NCBI GenBank assembly: GCA_002081555.1
Contig: MZNV01001521.1
Coordinates: 62,001 to 126,000, forward strand
DNA length: 64,000 bases
Origin: Protostelium mycophagum
Taxonomy: Eukaryota > Evosea > Variosea > Protosteliida > Protosteliaceae
Reading direction: 5' to 3'
The notes beneath the pieces were generated by a model. The model did no database searches. It was given only the letters and a program-made list of their open reading frames with translations, and was not told the origin of the DNA. Positions 54,193-64,000 of this stretch are shown piece after piece (position 1 is the first letter of the stretch; each line of letters begins with the position of its first letter). The translations under genes and the position numbers were made by a program.

Positions 54193-55829
54193 ATGACCAA
54201 ACACACACCCCTCTGGGCTGCCCTCTTCGTATTCTCTATCTTGAGTGGCGTCTTGGCACAGAATACTACGACTTATGAGAGTAATTCAACTGCACCCGCA
54301 ACAAGAGTCGCCAATTGTTGGCTGTACAAGTGAGTGAAAACTGTTGATCAAGAAGCTGACCGAGAACAGCCCTGATTGCAACGGAAATGGTGTCTGCCAA
54401 AACGATGGAACTTGTCGTTGCTACTACGGGTGAGAAGAACCATCGAAGTCGAGTTAGTGAAGAGGATTTCTGACACGTTACAGCTATTTTGGTCTTCAAA
54501 ACAGCAACAGGGGAGGGACCGGAGATGACTGCCCCTACAGTGAGTGATGATGGAAGACTTGATGTTGAGGTAACAACAAACAGACGCACTTCAATTTCCT
54601 GGCGTATGGGAGAACTATGTGCGAGGAACCTTGATCTATCAGGGAGTCATCTACGGCCTTCTTATCCTTCTCGTGCTGTACCGCCTTCTTTTGCAGTGGT
54701 TCATGTCCGGCAAGAGCACTAACATGTCCGCCCTCATCGCGTGGTGGGTCCTCTCTCTCGTTCTGTTGCACTGCGTCAGTAAGTTCTAGAAATTCTCCAG
54801 ACTAAAAATTCTGAATGACAAAGTTGGATTTTTGTACGGTCTGGACTATTGGGGGATGCTTGGAAGGATCCCTTTCCCTCTCATGTTCAGCCTCTGGTCT
54901 TTCAATGGGCCTCTGTTTCTCCTCATCTTCGCCTCTCTTCTCTTCCATTGGTGAGTGTTTTCACCAGCTCTATCTTTTGATGTTCACAGGGCGGAATTAT
55001 ATTATTCTTCTGTGAGAAAAATGAAAACCGAACGGATGCTGAAGAAGATTAAACCTGATTACCAATCTAACCTCACCGTGGAAGAGGTTTGTCACCTGTC
55101 ATCCTGTCATCGAGGCGGGCTGATGTCTGCAGATCATGTTGAAGATGAATTTCATTTCAAGATTTAGGTTTGTGTACCTTCTTCTCGCTCTCGTATCCAT
55201 AGCAATTTTCATTGCCTCAGTATGTGCACCTACTGGCGAGTCATGACCTCTGAACTTGCGTAGTGCATCATCAACTTGACAGGAAGATCCATTGAGGTTG
55301 CCGATAAATATACCACGTTTTTCAGCATCTACATGCTGGTGATGTGGGTCTTGTTTGGGACAGGATACGCTGTTTATGGATTCAGACTCTTGCAAATCCT
55401 CCCAAATGCCTTTACCACCAGGCTCATAACAGTAGGTTACTACACACGATACGTGATGTTGATCAAGTACAGACAATGGTACTTATTGGGTTAATTGGAG
55501 TGATCATGATCATCCAGTGTATAGCTACGTATATTCTCTCTCTGCAAACAAATCAAGGAACAGAAGTCATTTTGGTGAGGCACTGCTCCTAGACCTTTCT
55601 GAAAATTGAACAGCAATTCTACGCCTGGTCGACACTCCATTGGTTGTGTGCCTTCAGTGCGCTGAACATCTTCATGCCGGTTTGGGAGTGGAATAAATGG
55701 ATGAATCCTAAGCTGATCACAACACTCAGAACCACCAGGACAGGAGAGAGTAACAATGATCACTCTGGAAAACCAAATGAATCAAGTCAAGTGGAGGTGG
55801 ATGTGGAGATGCAGTCTGAATCAAAATAA
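54193..55829 (+). CDS. seven-helix THH1/TOM1-like membrane protein with EGF-like ectodomain
   Basis: The protein begins with a cleavable-looking signal peptide (MTKHTPLWAALFVFSILSGV). An in-frame ATG at 54139 would add 18 residues and spoil it. A short ectodomain has several NxT/S sites and an EGF-like unit (NCWLYNPDCNGNGVCQNDG, then CRCYYGYFG). Seven hydrophobic segments follow, including LIYQGVIYGLLILLVLYRL, WWVLSLVLLHC, FLLIFASLLFHWAE, FRFVYLLLALVSIAIFIAS and FYAWSTLHWLCAFSALN. The pattern HW.ELYY and a polar acidic tail match the TOM1/THH1 family known from plants and amoebae. Exons join in phase. The role is unknown; plant relatives support viral replication complexes. Confidence 0.7.
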
Positions 55830-55873
55830 ACCAAGACTAAAAATGATTTTATACTTCACAAACCTTAAAAGAG

Positions 55874-55945
55874 AGGCCATACCCGGATTTGAACCGGGGT
55901 TTCAAGGATCAGAACCTCGCGTGCTAACCGCTACACTATACGGCC
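55874..55945 (-). tRNA. tRNA-Gln (CUG), copy 2
   Basis: The 72-nt cloverleaf and anticodon CTG are the same as in the copy at 31989, including the discriminator T. It lies 44 bp after the THH1-like gene on the other strand. Confidence 0.95.
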
Positions 55946-56070
55946 TTGTTGTTTTCGATTGTCATTTATGAGAATTGTTTAACAACTAGAGAAGTTTATT
56001 GGACCAGGCAATTACCTTTGACGTCATCCTCTCCTCTAATATGACGTCAGCAGCTTCTGGTGTGCTGTCA

Positions 56071-56627
56071 TCACCTGCTGGTCTTTATTGTGTCTGCAGG
56101 GATAGATTTATCCTCAGCAAAAGTGAGGGAAACAGAGTTGACACAGTGCCTCTCATCAGTTGGTGTTGGAAAACGCTCTCCCTAGAATGTGTCAATCATC
56201 TTTATGAATGGAGGCAGGGAGTTCGAACACAGTAAAAAAGTACCTTGAAAATGTGTCCAAGATGACCGCCACAATTGTGGCAGACAATCTCAATTCTGCG
56301 TCCATCAGCGTCAGCATGGCGGTCCACAGCACCAGGAACGGTATCAAAGAAAGCTGGCCAGCCACAGCCAGAATCAAACTTGTGAGCGGAGGTGTAAAGA
56401 GGTGCGTCACAACCAGCACATTTGTAAACTCCTAAACTCCTTCAAACCCTTCGTCCCAACAGACGATCTGAGCAAGAGACAAGTGATGATGAAGTACCTG
56501 CTTCCTTATGTTTGTTGTATTGTCCTGTCCCAGCGTATTCTGTTCCTTTCTCTCTCAATACTCTGAATTGCTCTTTGTTCAGCTGAGCACGCCATTCGTC
56601 GGCGGATTTATTGACTGCGTAAGACAT
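56071..56627 (-). CDS. msrB: methionine-R-sulfoxide reductase B
   Basis: MsrB reduces methionine-R-sulfoxide in proteins. Three exons join in phase: [19 protein letters not shown] with [18 protein letters not shown], then [28 protein letters not shown] and [13 protein letters not shown], then [19 protein letters not shown]. The two CxxC pairs bind zinc and the Cys in RHCVNSVSL is catalytic. All are present, so it should be active. The ATG at 56627 gives a cytosolic form of about 140 residues. Upstream in frame is KQITSNKSETLPPKQ without an ATG. It is divergent from the POLE4-like gene by 131 bp. Confidence 0.93.
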
Positions 56628-56758
56628 TTGTTTGGGTGGGAGGGTTTCTGATTTGTTCGATGTGATTTGTTTGTCCCTCACGTGAGTTATCTTACATCCG
56701 CGATTTCTGCGAACGGAAAAGCTTGGCGCCAAAATTCAAATTGGCTGGTGCAAAGAAA

Positions 56759-57351
56759 ATGAGCTCCACACAATCCTCTCCCCCTCCTGCATCATCTGAT
56801 GAGGGGAATACAAATGATAAAAAGAGACCAGCAGCTGGAGAACCTCTCGGCTTACCATTATCTCGAGTGAAGAAGATAATACAATCTGACATAGAAGTGA
56901 AGAAGGTTTCTTCAGAAGCTGCAACTTTGATTGCAAAGGCAACCGTGAGTTTCAATACTGTCTCCTGTGCATCTAGTCCATATTCTCACCGAAACGAATT
57001 TCAAGTTGGAACATCACCATATTTTTTATTATTTGCTTCTCCCTAACCTTCTGCAGGAATTATTTGTGGAGCTTTTGATGCAAGAAGCACATGTCCACAC
57101 AAAGAGAGATAAGCGGAAGATCTTGGCACAAAAAGATATTCGTGAGTTGGATCTTCTCGTAACTTGTTGAATGGATTTCTGATAAAAATAGTTAAATGTG
57201 TGCAAAGTCAAGATCACTTTGAATTCCTGAGTGGTATGTCTTTATTTATGCTGTCCTTATGACCCGTGCAGATTTGCTTGTTGAAAAGCCAAAGGCAAAC
57301 ATCTTTACTCCAGCAACTGAAAAACAAGCAACAAAGGGTCCATCAACATGA
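56759..57351 (+). CDS. POLE4: histone-fold protein, POLE4/CHRAC-like
   Basis: This is a small histone-fold subunit. After a Ser/Pro-rich N-terminus (ATG 56759) comes LPLSRVKKIIQSDIEV, then SSEAATLIAKATELFVELL and KRDKRKILAQKDI, followed by CVQSQDHFEFLSDLL. The LP..RVK.I...D and A.E.F...L spacing fits POLE4/Dpb3 and CHRAC-type subunits better than NF-YC. It probably pairs with a POLE3-like partner in DNA polymerase epsilon or chromatin remodelling. Four exons join in phase and end KQATKGPST. Its 3' end overlaps a segment duplicated beyond the next gene. Confidence 0.8.
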
Positions 57352-57402
57352 TAAATTATTCAACTTTTCAAAAAATCTGCATCTTAGTATCAAATTAATT
57401 GT
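57321..57402 (+). repeat. duplicated segment A1 (POLE4 3' end), inverted copy at 59692-59773
   Basis: About 70 of 82 bases match the reverse complement of 59692-59773, including the block CATGATAAATTATTCAAC. This copy covers the last codons and 3' UTR of the POLE4-like gene. Confidence 0.7.
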
Positions 57403-57778
57403 GTTCATCAGGCAACAAAAGCTGACAAATGTTTTGTGGAGAATTTACAAACTGATCACAGGAGCAAGTATTCAGTGTGTTGAGTTGTAGATAAATGCAT
57501 TGTAATACCCTCTTTTTATATGATGCACAAATAATCCGGATAATTCTCATCCAAGTAAGACGAGACTCAATTTTGGGTTTATAATTTTTTTCGTTCGTGC
57601 CTGTACATGATTTTTAAGGCTGATGCTGATGGCAAGAAATATCCTGAAATCTTCAGAAAATATTCATATTTCAATAAAATGAATGTACCATAAAATAGGA
57701 GGGGGAGGTTGAAATTATCACGGTGTACTGACAGACACATCGTTCCTGGGAGTATCAGGAATTTTGATTGAGATGTGA
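57352..57778. other. intergenic region with two duplicated segments
   Basis: This holds most of segment A1, a second segment (57454-57506) repeated in direct orientation at 59959-60005, and AT-rich sequence with no clear gene. It is the shared 3' flank of POLE4 and the Zn2Cys6-PAS gene. Confidence 0.4.
57454..57506 (+). repeat. duplicated segment A2, direct copy at 59959-60005
   Basis: Both copies share GATCACAGGA and then TGTTGAGTTGTAGATAAATG, a near-perfect match apart from a few-base gap. One lies after POLE4, the other just before the Rho-SAPS gene. Confidence 0.7.
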
Positions 57779-59476
57779 TTACAAACCATCAATGAACATC
57801 TCTTGTTGATCAGTCTGTGGGTTGTGCCACCTATATGTATATCCCTCTTTCTTCTCATTCCACAAACGCAACTATTCATCTCAGTCCATTCCATTTATGA
57901 TAAACTTACTCTCATAGGGAAGGTCGCTTTGTTCTCGGTTTTAGATACAAATTTATCTCTGACCCACTATGATGTATTAGCCAATGTATGTGTATATTAT
58001 ATTGATAATGATTATGATTGTCACCTTATTATCACCCTCCAGAAAATTCAATAATTCAAGCACAACATTGCGCTCAGGTGTTGGGGAGAGAGGAACAGAT
58101 TCTCGAAATCCTGTGATTTCCCGGAAAGCTTCATTGACATGGAATATTGTCCCATGAAGTGCCCACACTATTCCGGGAACATTCATCACTGCTGAAACAT
58201 TTATCAAGGACTACCAACTGTTAGTTATTGGATTGGGTAGTGCAATATTATGATCTATATATATAATGCAATATATTAATATCTATATGTATAATGCATA
58301 TATTAATATCTGTATGTATAATACACCTGAAGGTCATTCTGAAAATTTTGACGCATGAGGTCTATGGCTTCTGGTGCGAGTGAGCTATAAACATCTATTC
58401 TCTTTTGGACCAATCGATATAGTGAATCTGGAACTTGATCGTAACATTCCTCCCCATCAGCATTCCAGGTGCTAGATCTTGTTAACATAGATAAGAATAT
58501 CAATCAATCACCTGTGGTTTGCGTATTTGTTAAACATGTCTTTCCAGTATCTTATCTCTGCTTGATCATGAAAGGAATAAGGATCGCTATTGTCCCCTAT
58601 GAACTATTTAATGAGTCTATTGATATTGAATAACTGACATCGGTATTGTGGGGGAACAGTAAAATATTGGAAGAGAGGGATGCTGAAGTGTTGTAATTCT
58701 GCTGATAACCGATCTATATCTTCCTGCCTACATTCTATCAGCTTCCTATTCACCAATATATCAAACTCACATTTCTCGCATTAAATTCATGTCAAGGGTG
58801 GGAGACAGGAGTTGTATGGGCACCAATTCACTACTCTATAATCCATTATTTTATAGTATATACACCTATATCACTCCGTCCTTGTCTTGAGCCACATAAG
58901 AATAAAGAATAAATTAATCTCGGGCCAGAGAGTGGCACTGACCTGTCTTCTGTGCAGGACAACTGGAGATGTTTGTTCTGAAGAACGGAGCTCCACTCGA
59001 GCCTTCTTCTGTGGAGGGATCAATTCTGTCCCTACGAAGTCGCTCTATCACAGTCTCAGAAGGCGATCACTAATCGCTCTATATTGTCTCGATATCCTTC
59101 GGACCCGAGCTACACACCTTCTCTTTATCGATTTTCACTGCAGAGCGGGTACTGGCACTCGGCGATGTCTTAATGATGCCGCTCTCTGGAGGACGTTCGG
59201 TTCTTGGCCTTCTACCTCTCTTTCGTGGTATGTCATCAGTGCACGAAGAACTCATATCCCTCGCCGTGCAACGGGAACAGGGTCTGGCTTGCAAAGTTGT
59301 CAGACACGTGTTTTAATGTAGAGCACATCTTTAAATGTGCGCATATCAAGAAGAGATACTCTCTGATTATATGAGCGCAAGAGCTTACCTGTATCGCAAG
59401 AAAGATGCGATTTCCTACAATTTCCACATGCTTGAAACAATTTACTCTTTGACTTATCCTCCTCGCTCTTCTGCAT
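57779..59476 (-). CDS. Zn2Cys6 transcription factor with PAS domain (AcuK/ERT1-like)
   Basis: The ATG at 59476 gives MQKSEEDKSKSKLFQ, then the binuclear zinc cluster ACGNCRKSHLSCD, PCSRCTARDMSSSC with PRKRGRRPR after it; all six Cys are present. An intron splits the cluster after CDT. Later exons give a helical region (IDRLSAELQHFSIPLFQY) and a PAS-like domain, SLINVSAVMNVPGIVWALHG with HVNEAFREITGF. The end is GYTYRWHNPQT..MFIDGL. The Zn2Cys6-PAS order is that of fungal AcuK, AcuM and ERT1/RDS2, regulators of gluconeogenesis. Ten or so exons join in phase. DNA target and signal are unknown. The gene sits between two copies of a duplicated flank. Confidence 0.82.
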
Positions 59477-59691
59477 TCAGATCGATTGGTCAGAGACCGT
59501 TGGTCTCCTCGTTTTGCTGACTTTCCGATTTTGTGAACGACCGCGGGTTCCAATTGGCGGTTTACGCCCGTTTACTGCAGATTTGGCGGTGAACCCACCA
59601 CTTGGTGGACTTCCGCAGAAATCTCTTAATCTTAGACACGATCTGAAAACGTCGATAATTGAGATCCTGAGGAATTATTGAATAAAAAAAT

Positions 59692-59773
59692 ACAATTAAT
59701 TTGGTACTAAGATGCAAATATATTGAAAAGTTGAATAATTTATCATGTTGGTCGACTCTTTGATGCTTGTTGT
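59692..59773 (-). repeat. inverted copy of segment A1
   Basis: This matches 57321-57402 in reverse complement, with substitutions in about one base in seven and a 1-2 base gap. Confidence 0.7.
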
Positions 59774-59958
59774 TTGAGAATTCAGATGAATTAAATAAAT
59801 AAAGATAAATCACTGCACTGACCGTCACAGCCCCCTTATCATCCCGTTCAATCATCGCCACCTCAATACCTTCCGTACTCAATCTTGGCCATTTTGAAAG
59901 ACCAGCACTACAATTTCATTGCCATTGTGTGGCTGCTATCATTTAATGTGCAGCAAAC

Positions 59959-60005
59959 GATCACAGGATCAGTATGTGTTGAGTTGTAGATAAATGCACT
60001 GTAAT
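59959..60005 (+). repeat. direct copy of segment A2
   Basis: This matches 57454-57506, including TGTTGAGTTGTAGATAAATG. It lies 31 bp before the Rho-SAPS ATG, so it may sit in that gene's promoter or 5' UTR. Confidence 0.65.
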
Positions 60006-60036
60006 TTTCCGAGCTTGAGCATACATTTCAAACACG

Positions 60037-63000
60037 ATGCAATTACTCAAGCTCAAGTGCTGCATCTTGGGAAACTCTGGGACTGGAAAGACCTCCCTGA
60101 TAAAGACCTTGATCGGTGCTGATCACCTCAGCGGGCATCCAATTAACAACAAAATCAATTCCAGTTCAAGAGTAGACACATATTCCATAGAAATCAATCA
60201 AACAACGTGTAAAATAACAGCTGATCTTTTAGATGTTGGTGAGACTACAAGTAATTCTGATTTCCGTTTACTTATTATTATTGAGGGGGCCTTTACGATG
60301 AACAGAAGGAGAAAATCTATTCACAGGCCAATGTTATATTGTTGTGCTTTGACACATCAGATATCTCCTCGATTCACACACTCAGAGACAAGGTGATTTT
60401 TCACCTAAGCCCTGATTGATGATCTTCAGTGGTCTTTGGAGGTAAACAAACATGCTAGGTTAGTTGCCACCTTTGCTGTGGGTTGCAAGACTGACCTTCG
60501 CGAGAAGCAGACTTCGGGTGGGTTTATGATAGAATCTTTCATCTCATTTCTTTGTCACAGGCATGGAAGAAATGGAGGGCAGGACCTTTTGCAGATCAGT
60601 TGGAATACACAAATATGTAGAATGTACTTCCACAGATAGGTCCTCAGTCCTCGCTCTTTTTGACGAAGTAATGTTATTGAGATAATTTGTTTAATCTTAT
60701 TTGGAAAGGTTATCACCTGTATGATGCTGAGGAATGTTGCCGCAATAGATAAGGGGCAATCAGAAGGAGGTCATTATTTCAATATATTATAAATAATCTT
60801 AATATATATAGAACCCACAGATCTATTTCAATTTTTAGAAAATGAAGCGATGTTAAGCCCAATTGACCATGCAGTCCCCACAGAGTATGATATCAATATA
60901 ATATCAATATAATATCAATACTAAATATTTAAAATTGGCAGAACAACTATGAATATCCAATTTGTGGAATTACATGCGAATGTTTTCCCACGTCAAGACA
61001 CCAGGAAAAAAGTGAATCAGAAGCTCGTCTTTGATACTGATCAATCTCCAGTTGACCTCAAGCGGCAGTGGTGTCACGGTGACCCCTCCATTAGAACAGA
61101 CCTCCCCAATCCTCAACACAAGTATTTATTTCATCTTTAGACTATCTTTGTGCATTATTAAATGATCCTAATATAAGGTTAGCCCCTCTCCCATCCCCTC
61201 TCATTTCCCGCCAAAATGAACCCCAAGAATCACATTCAATACTTGCTAAACCATCAGAGTTCCTTTCTTTGATAGCAAAAAGGCCACCCATATCACATCT
61301 GTTGTCTGAAATCTCGAGGACGGAGATGTCGAAACAATTTAGAGCAAGGAATCCCATAGTCATCGATTACATCACACGCTCTGAAAATCTCTCCTATCTA
61401 TTGACCACCATTGCAAAGGGAGAGGTTAACCCAATATCATTCCAATGCTTCAATTCATTTAAAATAGGCGGCACCCTCTATATTGTTTTGGGCTGGTGAG
61501 CTCCTCACTGCTGACATCCCACAAGTATTAGGTGAACATACTTACTTGATCATCATTTAATTGTATCAGATGCCATTGTAGATCCTGAAAATGGTCACTG
61601 GAACCGTCTGTTTTTATTTTATAAATTGCACCCTCCCCACAGTAAAGAACCTAACTATGCACAATCCGCACAGATTTTCACGCAAGTTGTCAATTTCATA
61701 CTCGAGTACAGAGCCGTCGAGTTTTCAAATTATTTCTTCTATAGAGAGGACCTTACTACATCTATACTGGACCATATAGGTATCAACATCCACCCGCTCA
61801 TCACTCAATTTATCAGGGTGCCCACCTTTTGTCAGCTTAATGATGAATCTCTTAGAATGTGAGGAGAATATGAGCAGCTTGATTCACTGGGAGGTCGGGT
61901 GGTCACTCAGGTTAGCCCCTGCCATCGGTCAGAAACTACATCTACTCTCAAGGTGAAATCTATCTTATCACACTCGATTGATCAACTACAGATTAAGCAC
62001 CCGAAATGGTGGCAAGATGTCATTCTACAATGCAGAGATGGATACCGCCAATCTTGAAGATCTCATTCAAAAAATCGTGAACAAATATCCAAAGGGAAGA
62101 TTGATTGGACATTTACAACACCCCAATTTTACCCGCCCCCTTCTTACCACCTCCCTGGACCCTACTGCATCCCTTGCTACACATTTTCTGAATATCTTGT
62201 TGATCGTACTCCCCACATGTCGGAATTACAACGACTATGATACTTTTCAACTCCCGCCACTTGTTGCGGAACTGTTGTCCTTATCTCCCATCCCGAATCA
62301 ACAAAATACTCCCACAGAGGAAGAAAATCATTTTCAGAGACTTTTCAAGGTGAGCAAAATAACACAAATAATGATAATAGAATAAATAATGATAATAAAA
62401 TAAGGTGCTGAGCAGACCTCCCGTGGGCCTTCCAGGGAGCATCACGACGACTTGTGCGTCAGTTTCACCTCTTGGATTTCTGCGTCTGGGGGCAGTAAAG
62501 ATGGTTTATTCACTACTTCAACTCAATTACCATCTCATTGATACGGCCTTGTTACAGTTTAGGATTATTTCGCGGGTTGTGGATCTATTCTTTCAGAATA
62601 AATGGAATAATATACTACATAAGGCTGTGGAGGGGATTGCTATTAAGGTAAACCTTTCCTATTTTATAGTGTTCAATTGATCCAGATTTTGGAGACAAAG
62701 CCCACACACATTTGTCTTTATCTACTGAGAGAGTGCCTCTTAGTGGAAAGAATTCTTCAAGCTCAACAGAATGAAGAACAAGAAAAGAATATAGCAATAC
62801 ACCCAAAAGCTCCAAGAAATGCTTACATGCCACATTTAGACATTATCGCTGCTGCTATTTCGAAGAGCTCGAAGTGAGTTTAATAATAGTACCATTTCAT
62901 TGTATCTGAAGAGTGAAGATCACATGCGGCCATCTTTTATCTCCTGGAGGACATCCCAAAACGAGGTTGGAAAAAGTTTGAAGAGAGATTGAGGACACAG

Positions 63001-63060
63001 AAAGAGCTTGCAAGAAAGAGCTTGCAGCTGGTAGCATCGTTGCGACCGCAAAATTCATAA
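60037..63060 (+). CDS. Rho-like GTPase domain fused to SAPS (PP6/Sit4 regulatory) domain
   Basis: One chain of in-phase exons encodes two domains. Residues 1-190 are a Rho-type small GTPase: P-loop GNSGTGKT, switch II DVGGLYDEQKEKIYSQ, ANVILLCFDTSD, VGCKTDLREK (base recognition), YVECTSTD and a last helix FDEVITCMMLRNV. There is no CAAX end. A polar linker leads to a SAPS domain: SHLLSEISRTEMSKQFRARN, PIVIDYITRSENLSYLL, ELLTADIPQVLDAI, LDHIGINIHPLI, PLGFLRLGAVKMVYSLL, DLFFQNKWNNILHKAVEG and LLRECLLVERILQA. It ends ELARKSLQLVASLRPQNS. SAPS subunits bind PP6/Sit4 phosphatase. Ras positions 12 and 61 are Ser and Leu here, both linked to loss of GTP hydrolysis in known GTPases. The joins across 60660-61100 are in phase but the exons are short. 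Two adjacent genes remain the alternative. Confidence 0.8.
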
Positions 63061-63127
63061 AAGATTGATGATTCTGACCGAACCTATTGTGTTGAAATAA
63101 TCAGAAGATAATGTGATAAAAGCAAGT

Positions 63128-64000
63128 TTAATTGATGAGCTGCATTCTCCTCTGGTACTCGCTCAGTGATATTTTCTCGCCTGTTACAGCATTCTGTGGA
63201 ATCTCCGCTTCGCCTTCCGCATCCTTCACAAGAACTGGGAGGATTGCATCAGCAAATAATTCTACTTTTTGAAGAGAAGTGAAGGAAATAAATGGGTAGA
63301 GCTCACCAAGCTGAATCTCAGGGTCTTCGAGATCGAACGCCCAGATGTGTTTGAGTAGCTGTTGACTGTCCAAAAATTTTGCTGCTTCCTTTTTGTCAAC
63401 GGCATTCGCAACGGTATCCAAGAGTGCTTTCACTTGAGCAGTGTCTTTTTTTTTCAAATTTCCAATTTTAGTTCGACGCGCGAAGGGGTCAAGGTCGTTT
63501 GCCTCAGAATTAGAATTGCTGGCGATCTTTTGTATGGCCTATTCTCAGTCATTGTTGTCTATTTTCAGTTATTTGTTCATCAAAACTTACTCCGGCAATT
63601 TCGTTATCCTTCTTATTTTTCTGATTGATTAAAGAAACCTAACGAATCAGATTTCACATATCAGACTTTAATTATTACTAATATATCGGACACTAACCTT
63701 ATCTACAGTTTTGGGTTTGACATATTCTCTCGCCGTGATCTGATCCAACTCTGATTTGAATTTTTCTGCTCTATAAGATTTAAGGAAATGTGATAAGAAA
63801 TGATGTGTGGGTGAAGATTATGTGGATACAAATCGAGATCTCCGGATTCTTTGGCTACTTTGTAGCCTTGTGTCAATCTGATTTTCTCTGCGGTAACATT
63901 GATGTGCAGCCTATCTTTCTTTCTCTTCTCCTCAATCATCTTTCCAACCTCCTCCTCGGTGTAGACGTGATTCTCCATACCTATGTTATATCATCTTTAT
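63128..64000 (-). CDS. RTF1: Paf1-complex protein RTF1, C-terminal part, cut by window end
   Basis: RTF1 links the Paf1 complex to RNA polymerase II elongation. The visible part follows the Plus3 domain: YTEEEVGKMIEEKRKKDRL, TAEKIRLTQGYKVAKESGD, AEKFKSELDQI, then SLINQKNKKDNEIAG and SEANDLDPFARRTKIG, the order seen in RTF1 homologs. After this an extra segment (VKALLDTVANAVDKKEAAKF, LLKHIWAFDLEDPEIQ, GEKISLSEYQRRMQLIN) goes beyond the usual end. At least five exons join in phase. The 5' part lies outside the window. It is tail-to-tail with the Rho-SAPS gene, 67 bp away. Confidence 0.8.

Larger units (their letters stand above)
59477..60036. other. intergenic region with inverted and direct duplicated segments
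   Basis: Copies of POLE4-flank segments lie at 59692-59773 (inverted) and 59959-60005 (direct). A minus-strand frame at 59562-59882 is open for 106 codons and includes GIEVAMIERDDKGAVT, but it has no ATG start and crosses the duplicated, probably non-coding segment. It may hold a small gene; I cannot support a model. Confidence 0.4.

Noticed and set aside
59562-59882. Minus-strand 106-codon frame
   Set aside because: It has no ATG start and crosses the duplicated POLE4 3' flank, which is non-coding in the other copy.
61120-61139. A 19-nt intron (GTATTTATTTCATCTTTAG) in the Rho-SAPS linker
   Set aside because: An acceptor at CCATTAG just upstream lets the exon read through this stretch in frame, so no ultrashort intron is needed.
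61860-61880. A 19-nt intron starting GTGAGGAGAATATGAG in the SAPS region
   Set aside because: A normal 52-nt intron ending CACTCAG keeps the frame and gives a better SAPS match.

Overview
The window is nuclear DNA from a compact, intron-rich microbial eukaryote. Nearly every gene is cut by many short introns (mostly 40-120 nt, GTGAGT/GTAAGT donors, AG acceptors), genes lie 10-500 bp apart on both strands, and TAA, TAG and TGA all end genes, so the code is standard. The protein set mixes traits of animals, fungi and plants: FAM98, cystinosin, RBM45-like, MORG1, Zn2Cys6-PAS factor, THH1/TOM1-type membrane protein and a SepA/Cdc15-like kinase. This fits an amoebozoan or related unikont protist. 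That placement is inference; I see no rRNA marker.

Layout: 1-706 unknown partial gene (-); WDR83/MORG1 (+); PP2A catalytic subunit (-); IDH3 alpha-like (+); small membrane protein (-); coiled-coil/C2 protein (+); a kinase-PH-FYVE fusion (-, 9398-14014); uncertain gene (+); RPL18A (+); PWP2 (+); unknown small protein (+); cystinosin (-); PSF3 (-); LSM4 (+); four-RRM protein (+); SFR1/Mei5 (-); two tRNA-Ser(UGA); CAMK-like kinase (+); FAM98 (-) with a tRNA-Gln inside an intron; PRPP synthetase (+); ABCC/MRP transporter (+, 35509-41973); PB1-UBA protein (+); RhoGEF DH-PH (-); CSTF1 (+); third tRNA-Ser; GT14-like glycosyltransferase (-); ketosphinganine reductase (+); EGF-like/THH1-TOM1 protein (+); second tRNA-Gln; MsrB (-); POLE4-like histone fold (+); Zn2Cys6-PAS transcription factor (-); a Rho-like GTPase fused to a SAPS/PP6 regulatory domain (+, 60037-63060); RTF1, cut by the window end (-).

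Most genes are housekeeping (rRNA processing, splicing, mRNA 3' ends, replication, TCA cycle, lipid synthesis). The unusual parts are two multidomain fusions whose exons join in phase. One is an Ste-type kinase with a phafin-like PH-FYVE tail. The other is a Rho-like GTPase, with GTP-locked-type residues at Ras positions 12 and 61, joined to a PP6 regulatory-subunit domain. With a RhoGEF and a PP2A catalytic subunit also present, the window is rich in Rho and phosphatase signalling, though adjacency alone proves no pathway.

A second theme is non-coding. Introns carry several strongly over-represented short words: GTTGTAGAT in both orientations, the palindrome TGACGTCA, TTTCCCGCC/GGCGGGAAA and CTAAAAATAG. 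I found no retroelement, DNA transposon or CRISPR array.
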